Source of the DNA: Lithospermum erythrorhizon
Taxonomy: Eukaryota > Streptophyta > Magnoliopsida > Boraginales > Boraginaceae
Direction of reading: 5' to 3'
NCBI GenBank assembly: GCA_019722365.1
Contig: JADFUC010001790.1
Location: 47,890-111,889 of the forward strand
DNA length: 64,000 bases
Both the position numbers and the translations under genes were made by a program. Below the pieces are notes generated by a model. The model saw nothing but the letters and a program-made list of their open reading frames with translations. It did no database searches and was not told where the DNA came from. The first letter of the stretch is position 1. Each line of letters starts with the position of its first letter. Shown piece by piece: positions 33,815 to 46,555 of this stretch.

Positions 33815-36071
33815 CTTGATTGGCGTCCGATGAGGTTAAGCGTCTTCAAAAGTCCGTGCACATATAGCAAGACATACATCCTTATAGACATAATTTAAAT
33901 CATAAGCACATGACATAATAATATGAGGTCAAAAGCGCATCAGCGGTTATATCAAATACACAACTACGAATCAACATAGAAGTTCCGTAGATACATTAAA
34001 ACCATCGGCGGCAGTTGTAGTACCTATCGACATAATAACCTCCACATAAAAACACCACTCCCTATGGCCATAAAAAATTAAACAAACGAGCATATGTATA
34101 AATATATATATATACACTTCTACATTACTGCGAACCTCTCTTTGTGTTTGTCGAAGTAAGGTTTATCTCTGTGTTAGCCAGTACGTGGCATCTGCCGCGT
34201 CACATGGGCTCTTGGAGTTGCGAGGCACATCAGCAAAATGCAGCTCTTGGCTAGCGGAGCCCCGTTATAGAATATCCACAAACCGCAATATATCTCCACA
34301 ACTAATGTATAACTCGTCCATCAAACTTTCATTGACCCGTACTTAAACATAGTCTGACATTGCGTTATCAGCGCCCCTATATAATATAACTAGCTATTTA
34401 CCTGATTCAACCAAGCGACACTCGTATATATCGATACACATAAACACCGTATGTAATAAGTTACCATGTGAGATAATACTCACCTCGAACAAAGCAAAAA
34501 TATACTGAAATGTCAAAGTAGTTGATCCAAAAACCTAGTTTTATTCATTTCTATTCAAAAGCGATTTAAATGTGCTGTCATCATTTATGCTTTTACTCAC
34601 AACAGTTTTATTATAACTTTTGAATTCTAGACTTGTTTACATTTGAGAAAATTCTTAACTACCTAAAAATATCATCCTCAAGATTATTATTATTTGAGAA
34701 TTTAACTCCGCTTCTTAAGTATCATTTTTCACTTTAGAATTTCTCCATTTTTACTTCTTAAAACATCAAATAAATATCCAAATAATTAAAAAAATTCTCA
34801 TAAACTTTTACCAACTTAAAATATAGTTAGAGTAGTCAAATATTCTACTCAAAAATAATTTCTTCAATAAAATCTACTTTTCTCCATTTAAGTACAATTC
34901 TAGTCATTTTAACACCCATAATTTGAAATAAATAGAAACTCATCTTCAAAAATTACAAAATTTGAAAATTAGCTTATTTAAACCTTCATAGTTACTGTGA
35001 AAAGAAAATATTAAATTTTCAAGCTCCAAATTAATTTCGTTTGATTTAAATTGCTTTTCATATCATTAATTCATCAAAAATAGAAAACGACTTTTAAAAA
35101 TTACAAATTTTCTTGAGAATGTGAAATTACAGTATTAAAGTTCTGAAAAAATACTCCCTTGAATTATTTTACAAAACTTATATTTATTTTCATTTTATTT
35201 CATTTTTGACTATTTAACCTTCAAAAATTCATAATAAGTACCAAAAGCTTTCAAAATCAAAACTTTCTTTCATAACTCAACTCCAAATATTATATATTAT
35301 TTATAAACCAAAAATTATCACATTTGAAATATATTTCTATTTATTTCATATTTATCTTTAAAAGGTCAATAATAGCCAACAATTACATAGATCAACATCA
35401 TCTTCTTAACATGTTATCATCAAGAGGTTCTAAAATTCTTATTTATACTTAGATTAAACATTCATGACCAAGAGATTTACTATTTTCAATTTTAAATCAA
35501 AGTCAACAATACTAATAGTTATAATCAAGAGATAATTTATACCTTAAAATGATTAGAATGCTTGGGGATGAACTTGAACTTGTTTTTAGTTCAAAAATAG
35601 AGAAAAATTTTGGGATAGAGGGATTGGGAGGTGGATGGCTATGAGAAAAATGGAGGATAAAACTTTTTCTTTATTTTTTGATATTAAACTTCGCATTAAG
35701 CTAACTCAACTATAGTTAAGTTAACCTAACCCAAATTAGTTAACCTAACTCAACTATAGTTAAGCTAACTCAACAATGGAATGGTTTATGGTTTTGTGTT
35801 ATAGTAATTAAATTAAATGTAAAATGATAAAATATATATATCACCAACTATTCTACGTCTAAAAATTATTTTTCGGGGTTACGTTCATATTATTTCTCGA
35901 CTAGAGCTTAACTACACCACTCCAAAATTATTTATACTACCTTCGAGTTGCCCGTCAACCAATATAATATTATTTTTAATTTCTTGAAATATTTAATGTC
36001 ACTCCATGTGTCCTTGTGGCTGAGCTATTAATATAATATAATTAAATATTCAACCTATACGGGTTATTTCA
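33815..36071 (-). repeat. LTR of the Tekay/Del-like family, copy E (solo, minus orientation)
   Basis: The right edge ACGGGTTATTTCA at 36059-36071 matches the LTR 5' edge of copies A and F (GGGTTATTTGA). Inside it, the complement of 35905-35962 reads TTGGTTGACGGGC...GTAGTATAAATAATTTTGG, matching the promoter region of copies B and D. The complement of 35548 reads TTTTAAGGTAT, at the position of the GGTAAG motif of the other copies. The left edge near 33815 is eroded; only CCGATGAGGTTAAGCG resembles the usual end. The region 35699-35790 contains three copies of CTCAACTATAGTTAAG-type palindromic sequence. No coding sequence. Confidence 0.55.
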
Positions 36072-37860
36072 TTTAGGTCCATCAAGACATGTAAACAAGA
36101 TGATATGGTCATCATCTTTTAACCATTTTTCTCAAGAATGATTTTTACATTCATATACCAAAACATTCCTGATGTAGTGGCGTTAATGGCTAAAATGATC
36201 ATGGTAGACATGACGTTGTTCTGGCGTCCATGGAGTTTTTATTATGTTCGAGGAGGACATGATTGACTCCTTTAACCTCGGATTTGGAGTCAGCTGGCGT
36301 GTATATCAATATACTAGTCCCATCTTTGCATATTACTATACTATCTTCAACGATCCAGAAAGCTCTTTCTTTATTAAGGTATGATCATCGAATTAAACTG
36401 TATATTACCCACATGGGCAAGTAGAATCTTGGTTGTATTTATTTATGGCACACTTTATTTGGAATAATTTCCATAGTTACCACAGTTCATTTGCCGATAA
36501 CTAAACATCGTGAAGGTTCAACAATTGATCTTCTAGAACTAACCCGAACATTTTCATTATTACCTCCCATTATCTTTCCATTGCTTGAAATCCTTTTTCG
36601 CTAACAATTCGTGACTCATCGATTGGAATTGTTCGGTAATCAGTTAACGTGACATTCTATATGAGATCTAAGTGGAGAGATACTCATTAGACATGTCAAG
36701 TTCAACTTGAGACTTTGTCTAAGTTTATTCACTTTAACCTCCATGCATAACATTTATCGTATATAAGCTGTTATATCGAGCTTAATCCATATTATATATC
36801 AAGCGGTTACAAATCTCGCTAACGAGGTAAATGGTTACGACCATACCATAGACAACTCAAATATGATAAAGGTTCTTTCTCTTAGTAACTTATATACTCA
36901 TACATACAATGATACGTAGTTAAGCTCCCACTAATCTTTTTGAACTCTTGGTTAAATGCTTAACTCTCGAGGAAGGTTTTATCCATTTTATACTTAAATA
37001 TCTCAAGTTCACAACTTGAATATTAGTAGTATGCTAGTTTCAATTTAATCTAGTTTTTAAGACATGAGTGTACCATAGAAATGTCAAGTACCTATCCTTG
37101 AAGGATCATTACTTAGGAACATTTCTTGCTCACGACAGAATACAAATGTCAGGTATCCATTCACATGGAATCATTACTTAGGAACATAAATTCTCTAATA
37201 TCTTACAACTAGAAGGAAAAATTATGAAATATATATGAAAATAGTATGTACTTGTTCATGATCCTTGTATTTCATATCAAATGGTTTCTTAGAATCATTT
37301 GGAGGAGTTCGATTCATTCATACTAGTTATGAATAATCTGCATAAAGGTAAGTGCGGAATTTTTTAAATGTGTAAATAGAAAGTTGTAACAATGGGCCAG
37401 TTCCATGTGTTATTGTTAATCGATTTGTAACCATTATCTTAAGTTGACATATATTTGTCAAGATAATACATTTATCAACTAAGATCTATAACCCTCCCAC
37501 TAATTCTAGCGAGAGTTAAGTCGGTCCATCTTCTTAAGATGTGGATATCCAAGTTTGATTTAAGGTCATAATATTATGAGTATTCTTAAGTATTGTTCAT
37601 CATCCAGTTCTTGAAGAAGAGAAGTTGAATTACATTCTTTTAACAAGACATGCTTGTAGAAATAGAACACATGAATGTATAGCTGTTGTTTGAGTCATTT
37701 TTATCAAGGTAATTCAAGGCAATGCTCAACAATAAATTCATTCTTGATGAAGATTCGAGCAAAATGTGATCCTTTGTTGGAAAATAATTTATAACTAGGA
37801 CTAGAGTACATTCTTGGGCCGGATAACCCGCGAACCAACGAGATTGGGCCGAGAACAGAT
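36072..37860 (-). other. Probable Ty1/copia-derived non-coding sequence
   Basis: The complement contains two polypurine-tract-like motifs, TTAGTGGGAGCT at about 36930 and TTAGTGGGAGGGT at about 37500. This style precedes the 3' LTR in plant copia elements. A 65-bp-spaced duplication lies at 37081-37190 (ATGTCARGTAYC ... TCATTACTTAGGAACAT). No pol domain could be read, so the assignment is weak. Confidence 0.3.
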
Positions 37861-38640
37861 CCAATAATCCATCCAATAGTGTAGCGGACCGGTCCCGGAT
37901 TTTTTTTGGCCTGTGAACCGATTAGAACCGAACCGTAGAACCGGTGAATTACCCGATTCATTTTTATTCAACCCATTAATTTGATATCCTTTAGCCCAAT
38001 AAATCTCTTAGCCCAATCCACCCTTATTATATCCATTAGTTCACAAACCCTAATTCATTTGTGCCTACTCAATTCTCAGTGATACATTTGAAGATTTTGG
38101 GGATTTCTTATGTTCCTCAGGCTTTCATTTATGAGCCTGCTTAAATGAGCAAAGTGAGGCAATGATGATATAAAAAGTCTGAGCCTTAATTTTATTCAAT
38201 TTCATTAATTGATAATTATTTCATAACATTAATTGATAATGATTTTTGATTTTTTTGCAATGAAAATAATTTCAAATCGATTTCATTGCAATATTAATAT
38301 ATATATTTTTTCGATTCTTGTTATGTTGTTCATGTTTAAATATATAATGTTGATATTTGTTACTAAAACCTTGTTGATCTTGTGATTTGTTGGAATTTTT
38401 TGTACTAATTTCGTTGCAATTCTTGATTTTTAAATTTATAATCATTTTGTTGAATTTTTTTGATTTTTACGGGGCGGACGGTTTACCCGCCAATGACAGT
38501 CCGGTTCCGGTTACAATAACGAAACTATTTCGATCGGTCGGTTAAGGTAGAATGCCCATGAGTTGGATACGGGCATTGAATCCGATACAGCGGCCGATAA
38601 CGGGGCTGCTTGGGACTACTTATTTCTCTTTCATGACTCT
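37861..38640. mobile_element. Possible non-autonomous hAT-like element
   Basis: The left side has GGACCGGTCCCGG and repeated GAACCG motifs (37885-37945). The right side has GTCCGGTTCCGGTT and CGGTCGGTTAAGG (38500-38550), roughly the inverse, around a very AT-rich centre. GGTTCCGGTT-type ends occur in many non-autonomous hAT elements of plants. No target-site duplication was identified and ends are uncertain. Confidence 0.35.
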
Positions 38641-38789
38641 TACTCTATTTATGCGTACTTACTTGAAAATATGTAAGTCAAATAGATAGTTGCATGAGTG
38701 GTGTAGCTTAAGCTGTTTAAGCAGGACAATATTTACTTAAGGGTAGTATACTCAAAAAAGTCTTTAGTTTCTATTTCTAGTATCTTTAC

Positions 38790-41191
38790 TGTAACGACCG
38801 CCCAGTCGGCCGCCACGAGGTTAGAATCATTCGAGATCACGGACACCGAGTCGTGTCGATGGATGACTCAAATGTAAAAGACTGCGGTTCTTTAAATAAC
38901 CAAATAAAAAACATACATTTGAAAGAGCAGTTTTTGAAAAGGATCCATAAATGATTATTTTCTAACCCTGCTTGAAAACAACTTGACGTCAACGATAAGG
39001 CCAAAGTAAAATATTGATATACAACTCGATGCGAAATCAGTAACAACAAATAGAGGGATCGAACTACGGCAAAAACAACGAGGCGCGGATCTCACGCCTT
39101 CGTATTTGTAAAACAAGAGCACGATCGCTCCGAATAGATCGAATCTGTTGGCATACTGTCAACTTTGGTACAAATAAAAATGCATACATGGCGAATATTG
39201 TGTAAAGCTGCGAGAAGCTTAGTGAATACTTATCTCAAAAATTTAAAATTAACTTTCACTGCTTAGTGTAATATAAGAATGGTTAAGTTCACATAAATTA
39301 GATAGACATGGCGATTCTTACATACAACACCGACCATAATAAAAAGAAAATATCAACAATGGGTTTATTATCATGCTGCTGCATCATAAAGTCATATGTC
39401 AATCGCATCAGTTATTATAGTAATTAATTCATGAGCCCAATCAAACCCGACATGCACATTCTAATAAAAAGACATCAATGATGAAAATGTCATTGCTTTT
39501 CAGAAATAGTGAATAATGATACCAAATAAGTCCCACGACTCTACTTTATCGACCAACCCATTAAAAACATCGCGACTAACAACTAGACCGTCCAACGCGT
39601 ACGCGACAGCGGTACTATTCGACCATAACTAAACAACTCAAACAACTCGTCATAAAATCGGTTTCTACAACTAATGTTCATACAATCAACCTCGACCTAC
39701 GGGGAGAAACTTATGCCCGTCAGCGTAAGCTAAACAACAAATGGCAGTGCAAACACGCTAATACCGAGTATAAGGCACTTCGGATAGCAGCCTTTTCGTA
39801 ATGAGATGCGAGGCAAATACAACACATTCCGTACCGAAGGACAAGGCAATACCGGACAACAACACACTCGTAGCAGTGCGAGGCAAATACAACATACGAA
39901 GTACAAAGGCAATACCGAGCAACAAATCATCATCACATTGACCACCCCACTAAACAACTCGTTCCGTACCATCGATAACAAAACATCCTGGCGCAGCCTT
40001 CTACTCAACCAATACTTAGTACTCAAATAATCAACCGCAAATACATAGATAACATGCTCTGAGTATTAACAAATTCAATGCATTTCTGAAGAAGTAAACT
40101 AATCTACACCCGTGAGATAATTACTACTATGATAAATAGCGCATCCACTGAGTGGTCGAGTGCTTTCATGCTCCCACGCCTACTTGAAAACACCGAGAAG
40201 TACAATTACTACTTACTACTATTTAACTCCATATAGTTAACTATCCAACTTTACAACGATTTGGTTACCAAATATTAACTTAAGGTGGAAAGATTACTAC
40301 GCGTAAGCGACTAATAAAACGACAATGTTCAACACTTTTGCTTCCCGCCCATAATCGGCCGTCTTGTACCCACTAACACTTTAAATAAATCTAATCGACC
40401 CGTAATCAAGTTTCCCCCTGAACTAATTTATCCATTTATTAACAGCAATTCCGAAACCCAAATACTACTCAGCACACTGACCCAATCAAACATAAACTCT
40501 TACGACAACTTAAAGTCCAAACTTTTACTCTGAAAACAACTTTATTAAGGCCCAAGACATTCTTTACAACTTAAAGTGGTTTTGGAAAAAAGTCAACTAA
40601 AATTGCGCCTTCAACACTTTTCAACCGAAAAATCGTTATTATCGGCTTGTATGTAATCCATAGATGATGCACCACATACCATTTAAAGTACCATGACTCA
40701 AAAATCATAATAGTCAACAAAAGTCAAACTTTCACAATCTTCTTAAATATACAAAAAGTTTCAAACTTTCTTACCTTAAAGAGTAGAAGATGATGAGGGA
40801 AAGCTTGTCAACCAACTTTTAAACTTTGAGCAACAAAGGAAGAGAAGAAAATGGAGGAAGAATTTTTTCTTTTTTTATTTCTTGGGGTTCCGGCCAAAAG
40901 GGGAAAGAAGAAGGTTTGGTGTGTTGATAGAAGATGATGAATGTAGTGAATTGGGGGTTGGTGGGAGTCTTCTAGAATGGTGTTAGGTCCGTTTGGTTTG
41001 CTTTTTAAAAACTTCGTCTCGGTTTAACTGCTTGAGCTTCGAGCATGCACTTATTTCTACCTCGAATCATATAATCACTCGGCCGATATTACTACTATAC
41101 GACTACAAATTATAATTTTCACCACATGACACTCGATCAAGCAACTAGAATAACATTGATAATACTTATACGTAGCGGGTTATTTGATACA
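38790..41191 (-). repeat. 3' LTR of Tekay/Del-like element, copy A (minus orientation)
   Basis: The left edge TGTAACGACCGCCCAGTCGGCC at 38790 is the complement of the usual ...GGTCGTTACA LTR end. The right edge is set by the end of pol: complement of 41192-41240 gives GAAATTTTTATTAGTGGG (polypurine tract), and the LTR then starts TGTATCAAATAACC. Length is 2402 bp. The complement of 40772 reads TTTAAGGTAAGAAAG. A two-unit 70-bp tandem repeat lies at 39807-39945 (TGCGAGGCAAATACAAC). No gene. The frame 39806-40030 is a shadow of the repeat. Confidence 0.75.
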
Positions 41192-41199
41192 CCCACTAA

Positions 41200-43740
41200 T
41201 AAAAATTTCTCCCTCGAAATTTCCCGAGCTCAACGACCACGGAAGAACCACTTAATGTTGACTCAAAGCCAAACAATACACATAAAAAAACTACAACAAC
41301 TTACCTCCTACGAAGAGTGCGGAGTAGCATTTTCATGTCATCTGTATTTCCCATTATCGCCTCCTCGCGTGCGTTGATTCCTCGCAACCTTTCGCAGCCA
41401 CCGCCTTGTTTCAATACCACTTTCCTTCCGGTCAAGCATCTGCTGAGCTGCTCCTCAAAGAGTAGATCCTCCTCGGGATTCCACCGGTATCGAGCTAAGA
41501 ATGTGAGATTCATCCCGAACACATACTTCCTGTGAGCATGGAATACATTATGAATTCTATCGAGCCGGAGGCACCAAGCTTGATAAGCTACGGATCCCTT
41601 TCTGTAAAATCTCAAGCGGTCCGATGTAGCAGGGGACTCGGCCTCCACTTTCCTTCCAAACCGCATTACCTTTCCATGGAGATATCCTCGAAACACCCGA
41701 TCACCAACTTGACAATTTGTTCGGCGGCTTGATCAAACATATTTCATCACATCTGTCTTTGTTTCCGGTGTTGTTGTATCAAACTTGATCCTTTCAACGA
41801 CCTTTCAACTAACTTCCGGAACCATAAACCTTCTTCTGCCCACTTCATTCCAACAAACTAGGAGGTCCAACACTTCCACCCATACAATGCCTCGAATGAT
41901 GCCATCTACGGATACCGGCGTGAAAAGCGATTATTATCTGCCCGAACTCCCGTGCTTGAGCAACTCGTCATCGACTCCTTAGGCTTCGGAACACTGCGGC
42001 TCGAAGCATATCCTCCAAAGTGCGGATCGTCCTCTGCGGTTGCCCGTCACGATACAGGGATGGAAAGATGTACTCAACTCAATTAAGTTTCCCAGCGCCT
42101 CTTGAAAATCTTTCCAAAATCTAAAGTAAACCTCGCATCCGCAGTCGAGAGATAATGAGCATTGGCGCCCCATACAATCTCACGATTAAGTCAACATAAA
42201 TCTTGGTGGCCTCTCGGGTTCATCGGTCGGATTTGTCGGTAGAAGTGAAGCGGACTTGACAATCGTCATGATCACCCAAATCCCGTCGTTCCGCCTCTGC
42301 ATTCCCAGAAGTCGAATAATAAATCCATGGTGATATTCTCCAGGTGATCGAGGTCGAGGTGGCTACAAACTGCGGGGTGTCTATCTCCAATCTTCACTGT
42401 TGACAAATCAAACACCTCGCCCTGAGCTTCTGCCGATCTCTCTCTTCATCCCGAGACCACCAATAAACCAACCTCGAGTCGATACATCTTTGTCTTTACT
42501 GGATACGTGCTATAAAGGAGCATTATGAGCCACCATCAGAATGTCATGCTTCAACTCCACGGAATCATACGAACAACCTACCATTCATCCTTAAAGCTCA
42601 GCTATCATCGACCACAAAATCCGATCTACCTCCGCTCTTGCTTAACTAATGATATCCTGTAATTTACCGTCTTTTTTCTTTGAAGCTCCGAGATTCGATG
42701 AAAAGTGCGGTCGAACCTTGGCGAGCCATGACTCCCCATCGTACACCAACCTCAAGATCATCTCCCAAGTTGCTTTATCTCTACTTTTGGTTCCTTCACA
42801 CGTCCCGTCCATTTTCGGAGCATACACTACTACATTAAGCTAGGGTAATACTTTCGATAGTCGCGTATTGATCAGCGATATAGTCCGCATATCGTAGTCA
42901 CTGATAAACTCCATCATCTCATGCGCCTCAAATTGGGTCTTTCTCCATCGGAGATACTTCAAGCACATGATTGGTGAAAATCGGCATCAACCCCATCTAG
43001 TAATGCCTCGCTTAACTTTAAGCGAGAAGCAATCGCCTGACTTCAAGATCATGGAGTCGGGTAATTCCTCTCATGGCTCCTCGGTTGTCGAAGCATGAGC
43101 AATCACTCTCCGTTACGTATCAACACACAACCCAAACCACGGTGTGGCGCGCCATTTGTATATCACGTAACCACCAGACCCGGATGGCGGAAGGCTAAAA
43201 CCGGTGTAGTAGTCGGCTTCGCGCTTGACTCTGCAGCTTGATTCTCCCTGAAGCCTGCATCCTAAATAGCAGAACATAAGAAATCCCAAAATCTTCAAAC
43301 GCTAATAACATATGCCATTTGGCATCAATTAATTTCTTCGGTCTGTGCGTTATAAATATTTGAAGCTTCGATAGCGTTTCTCCCTTTGAAACAATATGAT
43401 ACAGATAATGTACAACATGACTATCTATTTTCGACATTTATATAATGTCCCATATTTCCTCAAGTCATGTATTATTGCCTCCTCGGGCGGAAGCTCACGG
43501 TCATATCGGCACACACTTTTCTCGGCTGCCCCGATTTATACTCGGCACACTCTGTCGAAAGTACCGCGCACATTATCCGTGTGCGGAGACCGCCACGCGC
43601 TATTATGCGGCTACGCCAATCTATATGCGACTCAATCATGGCGACATCACGATATGGTGTGACTACCCTGCATAGCGTGACCCAACTGACAGCGTCGCAC
43701 CCATTACGCAATTTGAAGTATCTCTAACATTTTAAAATAA
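41200..43740 (-). pseudogene. Tekay/Del-like chromovirus pol: RT end, RNase H, integrase
   Basis: This belongs with LTR copy A. From RT to C terminus on the minus strand: HIVSKGETLS (about 43400), matching LGH(V/I)(V)S..G(I) of the RT thumb; VIAHAS and ERNYPT-like pieces (about 43110-43050), matching RVIAYASRQL...E.NYPTHDLE of RNase H; RFWKDFQEALGN (about 42115-42080), then LSTSFHP (about 42073), matching (S)(R)FW...Q.A(L)G...(L)STA(F/Y)HPQTDGQSER of integrase; RTIRTLEDMLRA in another frame; and VMRFGRK (about 41665), HNVFHAHRKYV (about 41555) and RIHNVFH, matching the GPR/chromodomain-adjacent C terminus. The frame 41301-41696 is the longest open piece. Frequent frameshifts. The 5' half (gag, protease, RT catalytic part, 5' LTR) is missing. 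Confidence 0.8.
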
Positions 43741-44400
43741 CTTCAGCATCTACGTGACAACCGCAAATATAATCATTCGAATCCATACTATCAATAACAC
43801 TCCAAATCATAATTCAACAAGTTATAGATGCCTCCATTTAATAAATGCTACTCTTCGCATCTGACATTTAAGTAATCTTGTATTTCAACAAATCGTATAC
43901 TCGTAAGAGTAAATCTGCTGATATATCAATCAAACAACTCGGCATTTCAACATTTCACCCAGTCACACTATAAGCTATCATAATAGTTCATAACCGCAGT
44001 TACATAACCATATATCTATTTAGCAGCCGCGTCAGCAAATGTAATGGTGGTAGGTGGCATATTAAATGTGAGACTTGTCTTTGGCTTTTGAGGTTGTATT
44101 GAAGATGATAATGGTGGTAGGTGGCATATTAAATGTGAAACTTTTGTCTTCCAATAATTTCCCCCATCGAACTAAATTCAAGCGATTAGATTTTCTAGGC
44201 TTAAATCCGACATTACTTTTCGAGTTCAAATCTTTCTATATATATGTTTTTATTTCTATTATTTTATTTATTTTATTAATATTTATTATTTTTTATTTTG
44301 AAATTTATACTCTTAACGACCAACTCCAATTTATCAATTTAATTATTTGTGTGGATTCGGGTTATCCGCAGGAATCCAGCGCCCCGAGATTACAGATGAG
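43741..44400. other. Junction region with a short tandem duplication
   Basis: At 44041-44076 and 44110-44145 the sequence GGTGGTAGGTGGCATATTAA with flanks is duplicated, about 69 bp apart. The rest is AT-rich, and no gene is supported. The frame 44075-44407 is hydrophobic by composition. Confidence 0.4.
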
Positions 44401-45033
44401 GTTTTGAAGTCTTGATTCTCGGTGAAGAGGTGACTCTTGAAACCCATTCAATTATGTTGACTCTACAGTTATTGAGAAATATTTTTTGGTGTTGCTTTTC
44501 ACCTGAGGCGAATCTCTCTAGAAGTGGAGAGGAGTGTTTAGGTTTAGAGGCGATCTTGGGGACAATAAAACCGGGTTCCTTTGGGTGCAGATAGACTCTG
44601 CCCAGGTTTTGGGGTCTAAATAGGTTTTGTAGTTTTTGATCTTTTATCTCAAAAAAATTTACCCTCTTTATTGAGTTTAGTTAAGGGTTTGGTCTTATCT
44701 TGTTATGATAAAAAAAAAATTCCCTTTTTATTGAGTTTAGTTAAGGGTTTGGTCTTATCTCTGAGTTTGCCCTTTTCTAGTTTTGGGTCTTGAATCTCTT
44801 TTATGGTCTTCTCTAAACCTTTTGATTGTTTTAATATTATCATCGTTAATTATCAAAAAAATTATTATAGTAAGGTCTCGAAATCGAAATATTACTCGTC
44901 GGACGACATGCCTGTCGATCTCTCCACCAATGCAATTCTTTTAACATATCTATCCATATTCCATGGTTGCAACACCAACCAACGGATAACTTTTGAAATG
45001 AGAGGTTTAGAAGTTTTAATATGGCTATTCTGA
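44401..45033. other. Unresolved interval with a 60-bp-spaced duplication
   Basis: TTTATTGAGTTTAGTTAAGG and the following GTTTGGTCTTATCT occur at about 44668 and 44728. CAGATAGACTCTGCCC and T-rich sequence before it recall a LINE 3' tail, but no coding motif supports this. Part of the interval should belong to the copia LTR that starts at 45238 on the minus strand. Confidence 0.35.
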
Positions 45034-45238
45034 CATTATCGGGACTTCTATCGGGAGATTCAAACGCCTTATAGAAGCCCCTATTTTTCTCCAGACTATT
45101 TTTCCCCGAAATCGGGATTTCTATTTGGACATAATCCCTATAGAAGTCTCTATTGCTCTCTGGACTATTTTGTCAGAAATTAGGACTTCCATCAATCCTA
45201 TGGAAGTCCCTACACAAGACATTCTCAAATATTCAACA
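45034..45238 (-). repeat. Ty1/copia 3' LTR start with internal tandem repeats
   Basis: The complement of 45238 reads TGTTGAATATTTGAGAATG, directly after a polypurine tract (complement of 45239-45253: CTAAAAGTGGGGGAT). This is the standard junction of internal region and 3' LTR. Within the LTR three units of 68-73 bp start at 45041, 45114 and 45182, each with GG(G/A)(A)(C/T)TTC(T/C)AT and ATAGAAG(C/T)C(C/T)CTA. The other edge of the LTR was not found. Confidence 0.6.
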
Positions 45239-45253
45239 ATCCCCCACTTTTAG

Positions 45254-45779
45254 AGAACTCCCTTTCTGCCAAACAAGTTAAGGAATACAAGAAGGTGGCT
45301 CTCTCCTTGAACCTTCAATTAGTACAAACAACTCAAAGCCCCATCGGATTGGAAAGTATCACGAAGATTTAAATTTGAACCCATAATTGCTAGAACCGAA
45401 CTCATCGAGCACCCAAGGTCATTTTCATTCAAGAGATTTTCTTCAACTCCTCTACATATACGACCATATGCTGATTTATAATAAGTAGAGAACATTAAGA
45501 AAAACTACAGTTTTCTCACCGAAGCGGCACAACTTTTATGTTCATCATAGGTGAAGTTCGACTCTTCCCCAATTATTATAGGTAGAACTAAAATTGAGCT
45601 TCATTAAGAGTACTAAACTTAACCTTCTCACATAATTGTAAGCACCGAGTATATGCCGGCCTACTCATGTTTCTAAGAACATAAAAATGACTTGTTGTAA
45701 CTCATTGAATTCCGAGATTAGAGGTTATCCGACATTGAGAATTGGGTTTCCATCACTGGTGCTTATGGTGATGTTTTTA
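45254..45779 (-). other. 3' untranslated internal region of the copia element
   Basis: It lies between the end of pol and the polypurine tract on the minus strand. The complement has TTGTGCCGCTTCGGTGAGAAA and similar sequence typical of copia 3' regions. No ORF. Confidence 0.4.
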
Positions 45780-46100
45780 GGCCCATTCCGGCAACCGTTG
45801 TTTTTACCATTTTCCTCGAAAGTGGTTTAGTAACTGGATCGGCCAAGTTATCCCCAGTCTTAACATAGTTCGCTTGAGTCGCGCTCCGTTTTTATCAACA
45901 CACCTAACATAAGCATGTCTCATAATTATATGTCTAGACTTTCCATTATAAACCTCTCGTTATATGCACGTTAACATAACAACTAACTATATAGCGAGGA
46001 ACAAGGATCTGATATAAATTGGTTTGGCCCATAGTGATATATCCGTTAAGAGATCTCTTATCCACATTCGGCTTCACTTTCCTACGTATTGACACGGGGA
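45780..46100 (-). pseudogene. Ty1/copia RNase H C-terminal remnant
   Basis: The complement reads YNGKSRHI (about 45945-45920) then IMRHAYVR and, after a frameshift, TGDNLADPVTKPLSRK (about 45865-45820). These match the end of copia pol, where the RNase H domain closes with (K/S)RHI..R.H.(V/I)R and then (D/N)(D/N)LADP.TK.L. The stop should follow shortly. Upstream pol sequence is not present, and the region to the right belongs to another element. Confidence 0.75.
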
Positions 46101-46121
46101 ATTAATTAATTAATTAATTAG
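46098..46121. repeat. (TTAA)n microsatellite
   Basis: Five to six perfect AATT repeats near the boundary between the copia remnant and the next element's LTR. Confidence 0.8.
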
Positions 46122-46387
46122 ATTCTAATTTTATGGAGTTTAATTAATATAGTTAATTTGTAATTAATTAAAATAATAAATTGAAGGAGAAAATATAAAT
46201 AAAAATAGAGTTTATTTGATAAATGAGCTCAAAATGACGTTCCGATAAAAAAAGAGGTTGAATAAACTAGGGTAACTATAAAACAAAATGTCGCCGCATG
46301 TAAATAGTGAAAGTCGGCAACTTTATTATTATTATTATATAGTTTCAATCAACCAATGAAAATCAAGGAGCCCAAATCCATGGAGCC

Positions 46388-46395
46388 TATAAATA
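46388..46395 (+). promoter_or_regulatory. TATA box of the second gypsy element
   Basis: TATAAATA in GAGCCTATAAATACCCCAT, the same context as in the Tat-like element LTRs. It lies 160 bp before the tandem array. Confidence 0.55.
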
Positions 46396-46555
46396 CCCCA
46401 TGCCTGAATCATTTTTGGGAGGATTTTTAAAGTCATAAATTTTCTTAGCCTAGAAATTATGTTCACATTCCACCACCAGTAAAACCACCACTCAACCACC
46501 ACTAAACCACCACTAAATCACCAAGCACCAAAGCCCGGCCTGATAGGCTCCCGAC

